Assembly: GCF_002236105.1 (NCBI RefSeq)
Contig: NZ_NIWU01000009.1
Span: 186,001 to 250,000 of the forward strand
DNA length: 64,000 nucleotides
DNA from: Pseudomonas umsongensis
GTDB lineage: Bacteria; Pseudomonadota; Gammaproteobacteria; Pseudomonadales; Pseudomonadaceae
Direction of reading: 5' to 3'
Positions 31,904 through 40,708 of this stretch are shown here, piece after piece. Below the pieces are notes generated by a model, which had not been told where the DNA came from, ran no database searches, and was given only the letters and a program-made list of their open reading frames with translations. Made by a program: the position numbers and the translations under genes. Position 1 is the stretch's first letter. Every line of letters starts with the position of its first letter.

Positions 31904-33232
31904 ATGGACCGTCATTGCATAGTCTTCTGCCTGCTGGGGCTGTCCCTGCCGGCCAGCGCCATGGACCTCAAACAAGCCTGGGATCTGTTGCAGTACCAAG
32001 GCCCCATCTACCGCGCCGCCGTGCATGAAAAAGCCGCCGGCGAGGAAAACCGCGCCATCGGCAAGGCCGGCCTGCTGCCGCAGGTCAATGCCTCGGCCTA
32101 CGACAACAAGGTCAATGGCACCCAACGCCAGAACGGCCTCGACAGGGATCTGGACTACGACTCCAAGGGCGCCAACGTGCGCCTGCGCCAGCCGCTGTTC
32201 AACAAACAGAAGATGGCCGAGTACCGCCAGGGCAAGCAGCGTGCCGACTACAGCGTCGCGGTGTTCGATGCCAAGAGTCAGGACGCCGCAGTGCGCTTGG
32301 CCGAGAGCTATTTCGACGTGCTCCTGGCAAGCGAAACCATCCTCCTGGCCAAATCCAAGCTGAACGCGTTCGAAGAGCAACTCGCCTCGGCGAAACGCCG
32401 CATGGAACTGGGTGCCGGCACCATCACCGACATCGACGAGTCGGTCGCTCGCCGCGATCTCGCCGAGGCTGAACTGATTGAAGCGCAGGACAACCTGGTC
32501 AATGCGCGCCGCAAGCTGGAAGAATATATAGGTGAACCCCCCGAATCGCTGACCACCCTGCAGCCGAATTTCGCTACACCGCCGCTGCTACCGAGCAATC
32601 TGCAGGACTGGCTGGTCAAAGCCCAGGCCGATAGCCCGCTGATCCATGCGCGCCGTCATAGCAGCGCCCTTGCCGAAGAAGAAGTGAAGCGCGCCAAGGC
32701 CGGCCACTGGCCCACACTGGATTTCGTCGCCGGCTATACCGCAGGCGATAGCCAGTCAATCTCAGAGTTGAATCAACGCAACCGCTACAGTTCAATCGGG
32801 CTGGAAGTCAACTTCCCGTTGTACAGCGGTGGCGGCACCAGCGCTCTGGCACGCCAGGCCAGTGCCAATAGCTACAAGGCCATGGACGAGCTCGACGCCA
32901 CGCGCCAGGAAGTCATCACCGGTACCACCCGCGAGTATCAAGGCGTACAGAGCGGCGCTCAGCGTATCCACGCACTGGAGAAGGCAGTGGCGTCAAACGA
33001 ACGCTCACTGGCTTCGACGCGCAAGGGCTTCAAGGAAGGAGGCACCAGCACCAACTCGGACGTGCTCAATGCCGAAGAGCTGCTCTTCGTTGCGCGCCAC
33101 GATCTGTTCGAAGCAAAACTGCGCTACTTGATGTCGCGCCTGCGCCTGGCCTCTTCGGTGGGTAGCCTGGGCGACGACGATATCGACCACATCAACAACT
33201 ACCTGGGCCCGGAACTGTTAGTCACCAACTGA
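31904..33232 (+). CDS. TolC-family outer membrane secretion channel (AprF/PrtF type)
   Basis: The 442-residue protein has a signal peptide (MDRHCIVFCLLGLSLPASA, cut before MDLKQAW) and the duplicated helical-barrel layout of TolC proteins, each half with a long coiled helix pair (for example around SAKRRMELGAGTITDIDESV and STRKGFKEGGTSTNSDVLNA). It completes the export channel of the type I system. It follows the HlyD gene with one base between them, in the same operon. Confidence 0.93.
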   Translation: MDRHCIVFCLLGLSLPASAMDLKQAWDLLQYQGPIYRAAVHEKAAGEENRAIGKAGLLPQVNASAYDNKVNGTQRQNGLDRDLDYDSKGANVRLRQPLFNKQKMAEYRQGKQRADYSVAVFDAKSQDAAVRLAESYFDVLLASETILLAKSKLNAFEEQLASAKRRMELGAGTITDIDESVARRDLAEAELIEAQDNLVNARRKLEEYIGEPPESLTTLQPNFATPPLLPSNLQDWLVKAQADSPLIHARRHSSALAEEEVKRAKAGHWPTLDFVAGYTAGDSQSISELNQRNRYSSIGLEVNFPLYSGGGTSALARQASANSYKAMDELDATRQEVITGTTREYQGVQSGAQRIHALEKAVASNERSLASTRKGFKEGGTSTNSDVLNAEELLFVARHDLFEAKLRYLMSRLRLASSVGSLGDDDIDHINNYLGPELLVTN

Positions 33233-33427
33233 CTTTCCCCTGCGAGCTGATGGAGTGATATCGACGGCAATCCGTTGATGAGCAACATCCCGCGGGCGCT
33301 TATCGGGAAATCCGTGGATGGGATTCAAGGACCCATAAGAAAAAGTTGCTCCTGAATGCAATGCGACGTTATTGAGCTATACCCAATAGTCCCACCACCG
33401 CACTTCTTCCATTATTGGAGGTTGGCA

Positions 33428-33877
33428 ATGAAACCCTCTCTCCCCCTGTCCGCACTGTTGATCACCGCAACGCTCTTGGGCTGTTCCAGTTCATCACACC
33501 CGTCAATGAATTTGCCCTTGGCAGCGACCCACCGCAACCCTGGTCATACGGCCACGACCACATTGACTGGCGAAGGCAATCAAACCAACTTTGATTTCTA
33601 CATAACCGGCGTTCCAAACGGAACCATCTTGCCGCCGCGCCTCTACACCTTCATCAACAAGGGCAGTTGCCAGCAACCCGGGCCAGCCGCGTTCGCCATG
33701 AACGATAAGGTCAACACTGAACCCAATGCTGGCACTGGTGGCTGGACCTTCTACAGGAGCGCGCCGATAACACTGCCAGACCTGCTCTCCGGCAAGTACT
33801 CGGTTGTCGTGCGTACATCACCCGAAGATGGCAGCGCCGATATTTTCTGCGGCGATATTGCGCACGCGACTCGATGA
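33428..33877 (+). CDS. Small lipoprotein of unknown function
   Basis: ATG 33428 is chosen for GGAGG five to nine bases upstream; it gives a 149-residue protein with a clear lipoprotein signal (LLITATLLGC, Cys about residue 18). The mature part is beta-rich (TATTTLTGEGNQTNFDFYIT, then NGTILPPRLYTFINKGSC) and ends with a paired cysteine region (DIFCGD). The pattern resembles the beta-sandwich of SodC/CHRD-like proteins, but no metal ligands are clear. It follows the exporter operon by about 195 bases and may or may not belong to it. Confidence 0.7.
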   Translation: MKPSLPLSALLITATLLGCSSSSHPSMNLPLAATHRNPGHTATTTLTGEGNQTNFDFYITGVPNGTILPPRLYTFINKGSCQQPGPAAFAMNDKVNTEPNAGTGGWTFYRSAPITLPDLLSGKYSVVVRTSPEDGSADIFCGDIAHATR

Positions 33878-33912
33878 ACCACCCGTAGTCATTTTCAGCC
33901 GGCTCACGTCGG

Positions 33913-34242
33913 ATGTGGCGATTTTTCCAGCGTGTCCACGTGGGTGTTTATCTTGCGCACAAAAATGTGGTCACCGTGCCGCAGGTCTTTGACTCGTGGC
34001 AAGACCCGCAGGAACGCTATGACCTGTTCATGAACAACTTTACCGAGCGTATCTGGACGAGGGTGCCGATCACGGACGCAATCATCAAGCTGATGAAAAC
34101 CTGCGCGGATTACCCACCGCGCAAACTGCAAAGCATGGGTTATGACGGGCCGATCGAACTGTCGCAATACCCGAAATTCCAGTACGTGCGTGACGTCCTG
34201 AAAAAAGAAGGCATCAACCTGCCGCAGCCAGCGGGTAACTGC
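33913..34242 (+). pseudogene. Arylsulfatase C-terminal remnant
   Basis: The frame encodes PQVFDSWQDPQERYDLFMNN, then TERIWTRVPITDAIIKLMKT and PPRKLQSMGYDGPIELSQY, and ends near LPQPAGN. This is the characteristic C-terminus of a subgroup of bacterial arylsulfatases of about 500-560 residues. The catalytic N-terminal part, with its formylglycine motif, is absent, and the frame has lost its own stop and reads on to 34488 through the end of the opposite gene. A remnant of a deleted sulfatase gene is the simplest reading. Confidence 0.72.
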
Positions 34243-34302
34243 ACCGTCTTGGCGTTTGCAAGCCCGCCATGGATGCCTGAGGATGCATCGGTGGGGCTGG
34301 CA

Positions 34303-35115
34303 TCACTTGGGAAACAACAGCGTATACGCCACCCGAAATCCCCAGCCTTGTGCGCCATCTTTCGGGCTGTCTGCCCAATACCGCGGGCCCACTTGCAAGC
34401 TCATGGGCTGATGCCCCACTTTGAACAGCTGGGTGACGAAGAGGTTGATCGGCACCGACCATTCGCGGGTCTGCCAGTCATAGGTTGATTCGGTGTTAAC
34501 GCCGAAGGTCGTATAGGTATGGGTGGTGTAGCTGAAGAACGGCTGCAGAAAGGTCTGGTTGATTTTTTCTTTATCGTCAGGCGGGCTGTTGTCCAGCGAC
34601 CAGATGTGATTGGCCAGGATACCGCGGGTCCAGCCGTCGTTTTGTTTAAGGACGACCACGGTGGGGCCGGCCCCCCACTGTTCACCGCTCAATAGCTCAT
34701 CGCTGCCGGTTGGCACCAGGATTACCGGTCCGGCCCCCCAGATCCAGCCGCTCGCGGTCGGATGCTTGGGTGAAAAAAAGAAACTCTGGGTCACATCGCC
34801 GACCCCGGACTTGTCCGCCTGCCCTCCCGGCACCAAACCGTGTTGATCGATGACTGGCAGGATGGTTCGGGAAATAAGGTTCCACTCGTCATTGAGGGTA
34901 AAAGGCAGCACCGGCTGGATGTTGGTGACGCTTTGGTAGCCCTCGCCAGTGGGCCCGAGTTTCTGGTTCCAGTTGTACTGGATGGGCACGCTGTAGAGCG
35001 CGGCCACCGGATTCAATGATTGCTTGGCCAGCTCCGCCTGGCTGTCGGCAGTTCGACCGATGTCGGGCCAAAGAATCGCCAGCGCCACGGGAATTAGGTG
35101 AAAGACTTTGCTCAT
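34303..35115 (-). CDS. Exported beta-barrel-like protein (transporter/MetA-type)
   Basis: ATG 35115 (MSKVFHLIPVALAILW) has AAGGAG seven to twelve bases upstream, so the longer frame from 35148 is not used. The 270-residue product has a signal peptide and a beta-rich body with alternating aromatic strands (SVPIQYNWNQKLGP, WGAGPTVVVLKQNDGW, and a terminal RVAYTLLFPK ending like an outer-membrane strand). It resembles proteins annotated as MetA-pathway of phenol degradation or transporter, which often sit beside arylsulfatase and DUF1254 genes. Function is unknown. Confidence 0.75.
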   Translation of the reverse strand: MSKVFHLIPVALAILWPDIGRTADSQAELAKQSLNPVAALYSVPIQYNWNQKLGPTGEGYQSVTNIQPVLPFTLNDEWNLISRTILPVIDQHGLVPGGQADKSGVGDVTQSFFFSPKHPTASGWIWGAGPVILVPTGSDELLSGEQWGAGPTVVVLKQNDGWTRGILANHIWSLDNSPPDDKEKINQTFLQPFFSYTTHTYTTFGVNTESTYDWQTREWSVPINLFVTQLFKVGHQPMSLQVGPRYWADSPKDGAQGWGFRVAYTLLFPK

Positions 35116-35251
35116 CAGTAGCTCCTTCTCGATAGCGAGAATGTGCACTACCCCAGCGGTTGGACCGCCTCGATACGCAACGGCCCCGAATAGCTTAGTT
35201 CAGTTTCAAGTGGCCACGCTGACGAGTGACTGACGTGTCATGACATCGAAA

Positions 35252-36166
35252 TCAGTAACTGAAGTCATGCCCCAACTCTTTCTGCATCCACTCCAGGAAT
35301 TTTCTCACCCGAGGGAAGTTTGCATGGGCTCTGGGAAAAACCAGGTGGTGCGCGGTAATGGGTGCGCTCAATTGCGGCGCTACCTCGACCAAGGTTCCAC
35401 GCGCCAGATAGTCCTGAGCCAACAGCGTGCTTTCCAGGGCAAAACCAAGCCCGTGGCTGGCTGCCTCCAGTGTCATGTAGGAACGGTCAAAGCTGAGCGT
35501 ATAGGGTTTTTCGGGGCGTGCCAGGCCATGTTGGGCGAACAGTTGCGGCCACTTGATCAGCGTCGCCTCCGACAGGATCAGATTGCAGTCCAGCAAATCC
35601 GCCACCGCCCGGACGGGGCGTTTTTCCAGGAGTTTGGGCGACGCCATCACCGCGATTTTTTCATTGCGCACCGTACGCACTTCAAAACTTGGCCAGTTGG
35701 GCATGCCGTGGCGGATATCCAGGTCGATCTTGTCGCGACTGAAATGCAGTGATTCGTATGAGCACGAAAGGTTGAGCTGTATGTCGGGATGGCTCTGGCG
35801 AAATTGCTCGAGGCGCGGCATCAACCACAACAGGCCGAAACTGGGGGATGAGTGCAAGCGCAGGCAGTCAAGGCTGACATCGCTGGAGGCGCGTTCGGTG
35901 GCCACCGCCAGGCTGTGCAGAATGCCGGAAACCTCAGTGAGGTATTGCTCACCCACAGGCGTCAATGTCACCCCCCTGGCCGTTCGGAGGAACAGCTGCC
36001 GCCCGATCATCGCTTCCAGCTTGGCCAACTGATGACTGACGGCCGAGGGGGTCAGGTCAAGCAGTTCGGCGGCGCGGGCGACGTTGCCGAAGCGGGCCGT
36101 CTGTTCGAAGGCCTGAATGGCTTTCAGGGGTGGCAGGATAGGAGGTACATCGCCAGGTGAACTCAT
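35252..36166 (-). CDS. LysR-family regulator (GcvA-like)
   Basis: The 304-residue protein has the N-terminal winged helix of LysR proteins (LKAIQAFEQTARFGNVARAA, then LTPSAVSHQLAKLE) and a C-terminal effector domain (about 95-300). PPLKAIQAFE is typical of the GcvA-like subgroup. It is divergent from the SDR/MFS/transketolase operon starting at 36365 and is the likely regulator of that pathway. The ribosome site is poor, but the start fits the family. Confidence 0.9.
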   Translation of the reverse strand: MSSPGDVPPILPPLKAIQAFEQTARFGNVARAAELLDLTPSAVSHQLAKLEAMIGRQLFLRTARGVTLTPVGEQYLTEVSGILHSLAVATERASSDVSLDCLRLHSSPSFGLLWLMPRLEQFRQSHPDIQLNLSCSYESLHFSRDKIDLDIRHGMPNWPSFEVRTVRNEKIAVMASPKLLEKRPVRAVADLLDCNLILSEATLIKWPQLFAQHGLARPEKPYTLSFDRSYMTLEAASHGLGFALESTLLAQDYLARGTLVEVAPQLSAPITAHHLVFPRAHANFPRVRKFLEWMQKELGHDFSY

Positions 36167-36364
36167 GATTATTGTTATTCCGCTGCAAGTGGCTTGGGCC
36201 GGGCGTGCAGCTATTCAAACATTGGAAGAGATCGTTGGCGAGTGCTGAATTTTTTTCAGCACCCAGTGAAGTTTGCGTTATTGCTCAGCGCCTTTCTGGA
36301 GAACAAGCTGAGTCATCGGTTCTTCGTGGACCGACCCAACAAAAACAATCAGAGGTACTCTTCC

Positions 36365-37114
36365 ATGCTTCTTCAAGGCAAAGTCGCGATCATCACCGGT
36401 GCAGCTTCCGCACGCGGCATCGGCCGTGCTACGGCGACCACTTTTGCGCAACAGGGCGCACGCGTGGTGATTCTCGATCTGGACGAATCCGCCGCTCGCG
36501 ATGCCGCTGCCTCACTGGGCGAAGGTCATCTCGGTCTGGCTGCCAACGTCGCTGACGAATCCCAGGTGCAGCAGGCTGTCGCGAAAATCATCGAGCACTT
36601 CGGGCGCATCGACATCCTCGTCAACAACGCCGGCATCACCCAACCGCTCAAGACGCTCGATATCCGTCCTAGCGATTACGACAAGGTGCTGGACGTCAGC
36701 CTGCGCGGCACCCTGCTCATGTCGCAAGCCGTTATTCCGGTCATGCGCCAACAGACCTGCGGCAGTATTGTGTGCATGTCGTCGGTTTCGGCCCAGCGTG
36801 GAGGTGGCATCTTCGGTGGCCCCCATTACAGTGCGGCCAAGGCCGGTGTCCTGGGCCTGGGCAAAGCCATGGCACGGGAACTGGGGCCGGACAACATTCG
36901 CGTCAACTCCATCGCCCCTGGCTTGATTCACACCGACATCACCGGCGGCCTGATGCAGGACGATCGCCGCCACGCGATCATCGACGGCATTCCCTTGGGC
37001 CGACTCGGTGCCGCTCAGGATGTCGCCAACGCCGCCCTGTTCCTGGCCAGCGACCTATCATCCTACCTGACCGGCATCACGTTGGATGTGAACGGCGGCA
37101 TGCTGATTCACTGA
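36365..37114 (+). CDS. Classical short-chain dehydrogenase/reductase
   Basis: ATG 36365 (MLLQGKVAIITGAASARGIG) is the family start; the frame is open further upstream without support. The 249-residue enzyme has the Rossmann motif TGAASARGIGRA, with two extra residues as in one SDR subgroup. It also has NNAG, the catalytic Ser of MSSVSA, and Tyr/Lys in HYSAAKAG. It probably oxidises a sugar alcohol or hydroxy acid with NAD(P). It is first in an operon with an MFS carboxylate/sugar-acid transporter and split transketolase subunits, divergent from a LysR gene. Confidence 0.9.
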   Translation: MLLQGKVAIITGAASARGIGRATATTFAQQGARVVILDLDESAARDAAASLGEGHLGLAANVADESQVQQAVAKIIEHFGRIDILVNNAGITQPLKTLDIRPSDYDKVLDVSLRGTLLMSQAVIPVMRQQTCGSIVCMSSVSAQRGGGIFGGPHYSAAKAGVLGLGKAMARELGPDNIRVNSIAPGLIHTDITGGLMQDDRRHAIIDGIPLGRLGAAQDVANAALFLASDLSSYLTGITLDVNGGMLIH

Positions 37115-37214
37115 GTTCACCTGGGCGGGCCTGCGCGGCCCGTGCGGTTCTGGATCGATGACGCAGCCTGGCCTGATGGCCTGGCGGTCAATAAAAACAA
37201 GAGATCAGACCATC

Positions 37215-38513
37215 ATGACGACCCTGTCGCTCGAAGCGGTTTCGACCGTGCGTTCCAACGCTTACCGTAAAACGGCCTGGCGCCTGATGCCTTTCCTGAT
37301 GCTGTGCTACCTGTGCGCCTACCTTGATCGCGTCAACGTCGGCTTTGCCAAGCTGCAGATGATGAACGACCTGGCGCTCAGCGAAGCGGTCTACGGACTG
37401 GGCGCCGGCATGTTCTTCATCGGTTACTTCCTCTGTGAAGTGCCCAGCAATATCATCCTGCACAAGGTCGGTGCGCGGGTCTGGATCGCGCGCATCATGA
37501 TCACCTGGGGCATCGTTTCTGCGTTGTTCGCCTTCGTTGAAACCGCCTGGCAATTCTATGCCCTGCGCTTCCTGCTGGGCATCGCCGAAGCCGGCCTGGC
37601 GCCGGGCTTGTTGCTCTATCTGACCTACTGGTTTCCCTCCTACCGACGTGCGCGCATGACCGTGTTGTGGTTCATCGCCATTCCGCTGTCAGGGATGGTC
37701 GGTGGCCCGCTCTCCGGCTGGATCATGAACCACTTCGCCGGGATGCATGGCTGGGCCGGCTGGCAGTGGATGTTTGTCCTGGAAGCCGTGCCGACCGTCC
37801 TTATTGGCCTGCTGGTACTGAGCTACCTCAAGGACGGCGTGCATCAGGCCAGCTGGCTGGATGATGACGAGAAAGCACTGATCAGCCGCGAACTGGCCGA
37901 GGACGACCAGCAGAAAGTCACCCATGCCTCGGTGGGTGAGTTCATCCGCGACCGTCGCCTGTGGTTGCTGGCCGGGATTTACTTCTGCGTGGTCATGGGC
38001 CAGTACGCCATCACCTTCTGGCTGCCGACCCTGGTGCGTAATGCGGGGGTTTCCAATCCATTGCATATCGGCTTCCTGAGCAGCCTGCCCTACCTCTGCG
38101 CAATTGCGGCCATGCTGTATGCCGGACGCAGTGGTGACAAACATCGTGAACGTCGCTGGCACCTCATCGTACCGATGATCGCCGGTGCCATCGGGTTGAG
38201 CCTGGCCGGACTGATGGGTGGAAATGTACTGCTCTCGATTCTCAGTCTGTGCCTGGCCGCTTCCGGAATCCTGTCCGCGACGTCGATGTTCTGGATGCTA
38301 CCCACCACGTTGCTCGGAGGCGTGTCCGCCGCCGCGGGCATCGCCGCGGTCAACAGCTTCGCCAACCTCGCCGGCTTCTGTTCGCCTTACCTGATTGGCT
38401 GGGTCACCACTCAGACCGGCTCCAGCGCCATCGGCATGTACCTGATCACTGGCGTACTGCTGTTCGGGGCCACATTGGTGCTGCGCATCCCCGCCGCCTC
38501 GGTCAATCGTTGA
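37215..38513 (+). CDS. MFS transporter of the anion:cation symporter family
   Basis: ATG 37215 follows AAGAGAT and gives a 432-residue protein of twelve helices. LMLCYLCAYLDRVNVGFAKL and GMFFIGYFLCEVPSNIILHKVGAR are hallmarks of the ACS group (GudP, tartrate and phthalate transporters). Substrates are usually organic or sugar acids. It sits between the SDR and transketolase genes in a plus-strand operon, so it should import the pathway's substrate. Confidence 0.92.
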   Translation: MTTLSLEAVSTVRSNAYRKTAWRLMPFLMLCYLCAYLDRVNVGFAKLQMMNDLALSEAVYGLGAGMFFIGYFLCEVPSNIILHKVGARVWIARIMITWGIVSALFAFVETAWQFYALRFLLGIAEAGLAPGLLLYLTYWFPSYRRARMTVLWFIAIPLSGMVGGPLSGWIMNHFAGMHGWAGWQWMFVLEAVPTVLIGLLVLSYLKDGVHQASWLDDDEKALISRELAEDDQQKVTHASVGEFIRDRRLWLLAGIYFCVVMGQYAITFWLPTLVRNAGVSNPLHIGFLSSLPYLCAIAAMLYAGRSGDKHRERRWHLIVPMIAGAIGLSLAGLMGGNVLLSILSLCLAASGILSATSMFWMLPTTLLGGVSAAAGIAAVNSFANLAGFCSPYLIGWVTTQTGSSAIGMYLITGVLLFGATLVLRIPAASVNR

Positions 38514-38530
38514 TTCATTGGAGTTTCACC

Positions 38531-39379
38531 ATGACTGCTCATCCTGCATTCACGTCATCCACGACGCTGGCGCAACGCGCCCACAACATTCGCCGCCATG
38601 CCTTGCGCATGGGTCAGGTCCAGGGCCAAGGCTACGTCGGCCAGGCCCTCGGCGCCGCCGACCTGCTGGCCGTCTCCTACTTCCACGCCCTGAGCTACCG
38701 GCCCGAAGACCCGGAATGGGAAGCCCGCGATCGCTTCTACCTGTCGATCGGTCACTACGCCATTGCGCTGTACGCCGCCTTGATCGAAGCCGAGATCATC
38801 CCGCTGGACGAACTGGAAACCTACGGCGCCGATGACAGCCGCCTGCCGATGTCGGGCATGGCCGCCTACACCCCGGGAATGGAAATCACCGGTGGATCGC
38901 TCGGCCAGGGCCTGGGTATCGCCGTCGGTGCCTGTCTGGGCCTCAAGCGCAAAGGCTCCACAGCCTTCGTCTACAACCTGCTGTCGGACGGCGAACTGAA
39001 TGAAGGCTCGACCTGGGAAGCGGTGATGTCGGCGTCGCACTGGAAGCTCGACAACCTGATCGCGATTGTCGACGTCAACAACCAGCAGGCCGACGGCTAC
39101 TCCAGTGAAATCCTTTCGTTCGAACCCATCGTCGATCGTTGGCAGGCGTTTGGCTGGTTCACCCAGCGCGTCGATGGCAATGATCTGGAGGCACTGGTCA
39201 CGGCCTTCGATGCCGCGCGCAACCACCCTGGCGCGCAACCTCGGGTGATCATCTGCGACACCAGAATGGGCAAAGGCGTGCCTTTCCTCGAAACCCGGGA
39301 AAAGACTCACTTCATCCGCGTGGAAGAACACGAATGGGATCTGGCACTGAGCAACCTTGAAGAAGGAAACAACCAATGA
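38531..39379 (+). CDS. Transketolase N-terminal subunit
   Basis: The 282-residue protein has the thiamine-diphosphate-binding half of transketolase: GSLGQGLGIAVGACLG, and the TPP/Mg motif SDGELNEGSTWEA (Ser where many have Gly) followed by VDVNNQQADG. ATG 38531 has TGGAG ten bases upstream, and translation is coupled to the next gene through an ATGA overlap. Split transketolases act in dedicated catabolic routes (for example apulose 4-phosphate or sulfo-sugar cleavage) rather than central metabolism. No kinase is present here, so the substrate stays open. Confidence 0.92.
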   Translation: MTAHPAFTSSTTLAQRAHNIRRHALRMGQVQGQGYVGQALGAADLLAVSYFHALSYRPEDPEWEARDRFYLSIGHYAIALYAALIEAEIIPLDELETYGADDSRLPMSGMAAYTPGMEITGGSLGQGLGIAVGACLGLKRKGSTAFVYNLLSDGELNEGSTWEAVMSASHWKLDNLIAIVDVNNQQADGYSSEILSFEPIVDRWQAFGWFTQRVDGNDLEALVTAFDAARNHPGAQPRVIICDTRMGKGVPFLETREKTHFIRVEEHEWDLALSNLEEGNNQ

Positions 39380-40398
39380 GCACCGCAGCCAACACTCCGA
39401 CTTCCACGGCTACGCCTGCCAAGAAGCGCCTGACGACTTCTGCGATGATCGCCTCGATTGCCTCGGAAGGCCAAGCCACCAGATCAGCGCCGTTTGGTCA
39501 TGCATTGGCCGCCCTGGCGGATCAGCGTTCGGACATCGTCGGGCTGTCCGCCGACCTGTCCAAGTACACCGACCTGCACATCTTCGCCAAGGCACATCCC
39601 GACCGGTTCTATCAGATGGGCATGGCCGAACAATTACTGATGAGCGCGGCTGCCGGTATGGCCCGCGAAGGCTTCGTGCCGTTCGCCACCACCTACGCGG
39701 TGTTCGCGTCGCGCCGTGCCTATGACTTCATCTGCATGGCCATTGCCGAGGAAAACCTCAACGTCAAGATTGTCTGCGGCCTGCCCGGCCTCACCACCGG
39801 CTACGGCCCAAGCCACCAGGCCACGGACGACCTGGCCATCTTCCGCGCCATGCCCAACCTGATGATCGTCGACCCGTGCGACGCCCTGGAAATCGAACAG
39901 GCCGTACCCGCCATCGCCGCGCATCAAGGGCCGGTCTACATGCGCCTGTTGCGCGGCAATGTGCCGTTGGTGCTGGACGAGTACGGCTACACGTTCGAGA
40001 TCGGCAAAGCCAAGACCCTGCGCACCGGTAACGATGTGCTGGTCATCTCCACCGGCTTGATGACGATGCGCGCACTGGAAGCGGCCAAGGAGCTGCAGGC
40101 GGACGGCGTCGATGTCGCTGTGCTGCATGTGCCGACGATCAAACCATTGGATGAGCAAACCATTCTTGCCGAAGCCAGAAAGCCCGGTCGCCTTGTCGTG
40201 ACTGCAGAAAACAGCTCCATTATCGGTGGGCTCGGCGAGGCCGTTGCCGGGGTGCTGCTGCGCAACGGGGTGACGCCCACCTTCAGGCAGATCGCCTTGC
40301 CCGACGCGTTCCTCGATGCCGGCGCCTTGCCGACGCTGCATGATCGCTACGGTATTTCGACTCAAGCCGTTTGTACTCAAATCAAAGCCTGGCTTTGA
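39376..40398 (+). CDS. Transketolase C-terminal subunit
   Basis: The 340-residue partner subunit contains the pyrimidine-binding domain with the catalytic Glu (QMGMAEQLLMSAAAGMA) and a C-terminal domain (about 210-335, NDVLVISTGLMTMRALEAA). About 30 low-complexity Ala/Thr residues precede the domain. It overlaps the N-terminal subunit gene by four bases and should form the alpha2beta2 enzyme with it. A GAAA-loop hairpin follows the stop. Confidence 0.92.
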   Translation: MSTAANTPTSTATPAKKRLTTSAMIASIASEGQATRSAPFGHALAALADQRSDIVGLSADLSKYTDLHIFAKAHPDRFYQMGMAEQLLMSAAAGMAREGFVPFATTYAVFASRRAYDFICMAIAEENLNVKIVCGLPGLTTGYGPSHQATDDLAIFRAMPNLMIVDPCDALEIEQAVPAIAAHQGPVYMRLLRGNVPLVLDEYGYTFEIGKAKTLRTGNDVLVISTGLMTMRALEAAKELQADGVDVAVLHVPTIKPLDEQTILAEARKPGRLVVTAENSSIIGGLGEAVAGVLLRNGVTPTFRQIALPDAFLDAGALPTLHDRYGISTQAVCTQIKAWL

Positions 40399-40410
40399 CA
40401 GCGAGGACCC

Positions 40411-40430
40411 GGCACCTGGAAACAGGTGCC
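40411..40430. terminator. Hairpin after the split-transketolase operon
   Basis: GGCACCTG-GAAA-CAGGTGCC forms a perfect eight-base stem with a GAAA tetraloop 12 bases past the transketolase stop. There is no T-run on either side, so it may stabilise the 3' end rather than terminate on its own. Confidence 0.5.
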
Positions 40431-40459
40431 ATTGAGCTCGATGCGAAGGGAGGGGAACC

Positions 40460-40696
40460 TTGAAGCCACATGAACTGCTTGATCCAGACTTCCACAGCTT
40501 CCTGAACCCTGGCACGGACCCATGGTCGCTCGATACGCTGCCGACCATCCGGAGATTGTCGCGCGCAGGCGTCGCTGTAGAGCTTCACGTCTATCCGGGT
40601 GCCCCGCATATGTTCGACCAGAATCCAGGACGCATCATTGCGCAATCCCATCTCGATATCCTTCGTTCACTGAAAGAATTCTTCAAGGTGCCTTGA
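40460..40696 (+). pseudogene. Internally deleted alpha/beta-hydrolase (esterase)
   Basis: The 78-codon frame starts at TTG 40460 with a strong GGGAGGGG site. Its first residues (MKPHELLDPDFHSFL) look like the N-terminus of an HSL-type esterase, and the rest (TIRRLSRAGVAVELHVYPGAPHMFD) is the C-terminal part with the catalytic His. The nucleophile elbow and oxyanion region of the usual 300-320 residues are missing. An in-frame internal deletion joining the two ends explains it. Catalysis is not expected. Confidence 0.65.
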
Positions 40697-40708
40697 GCCG
40701 TACCTTGC

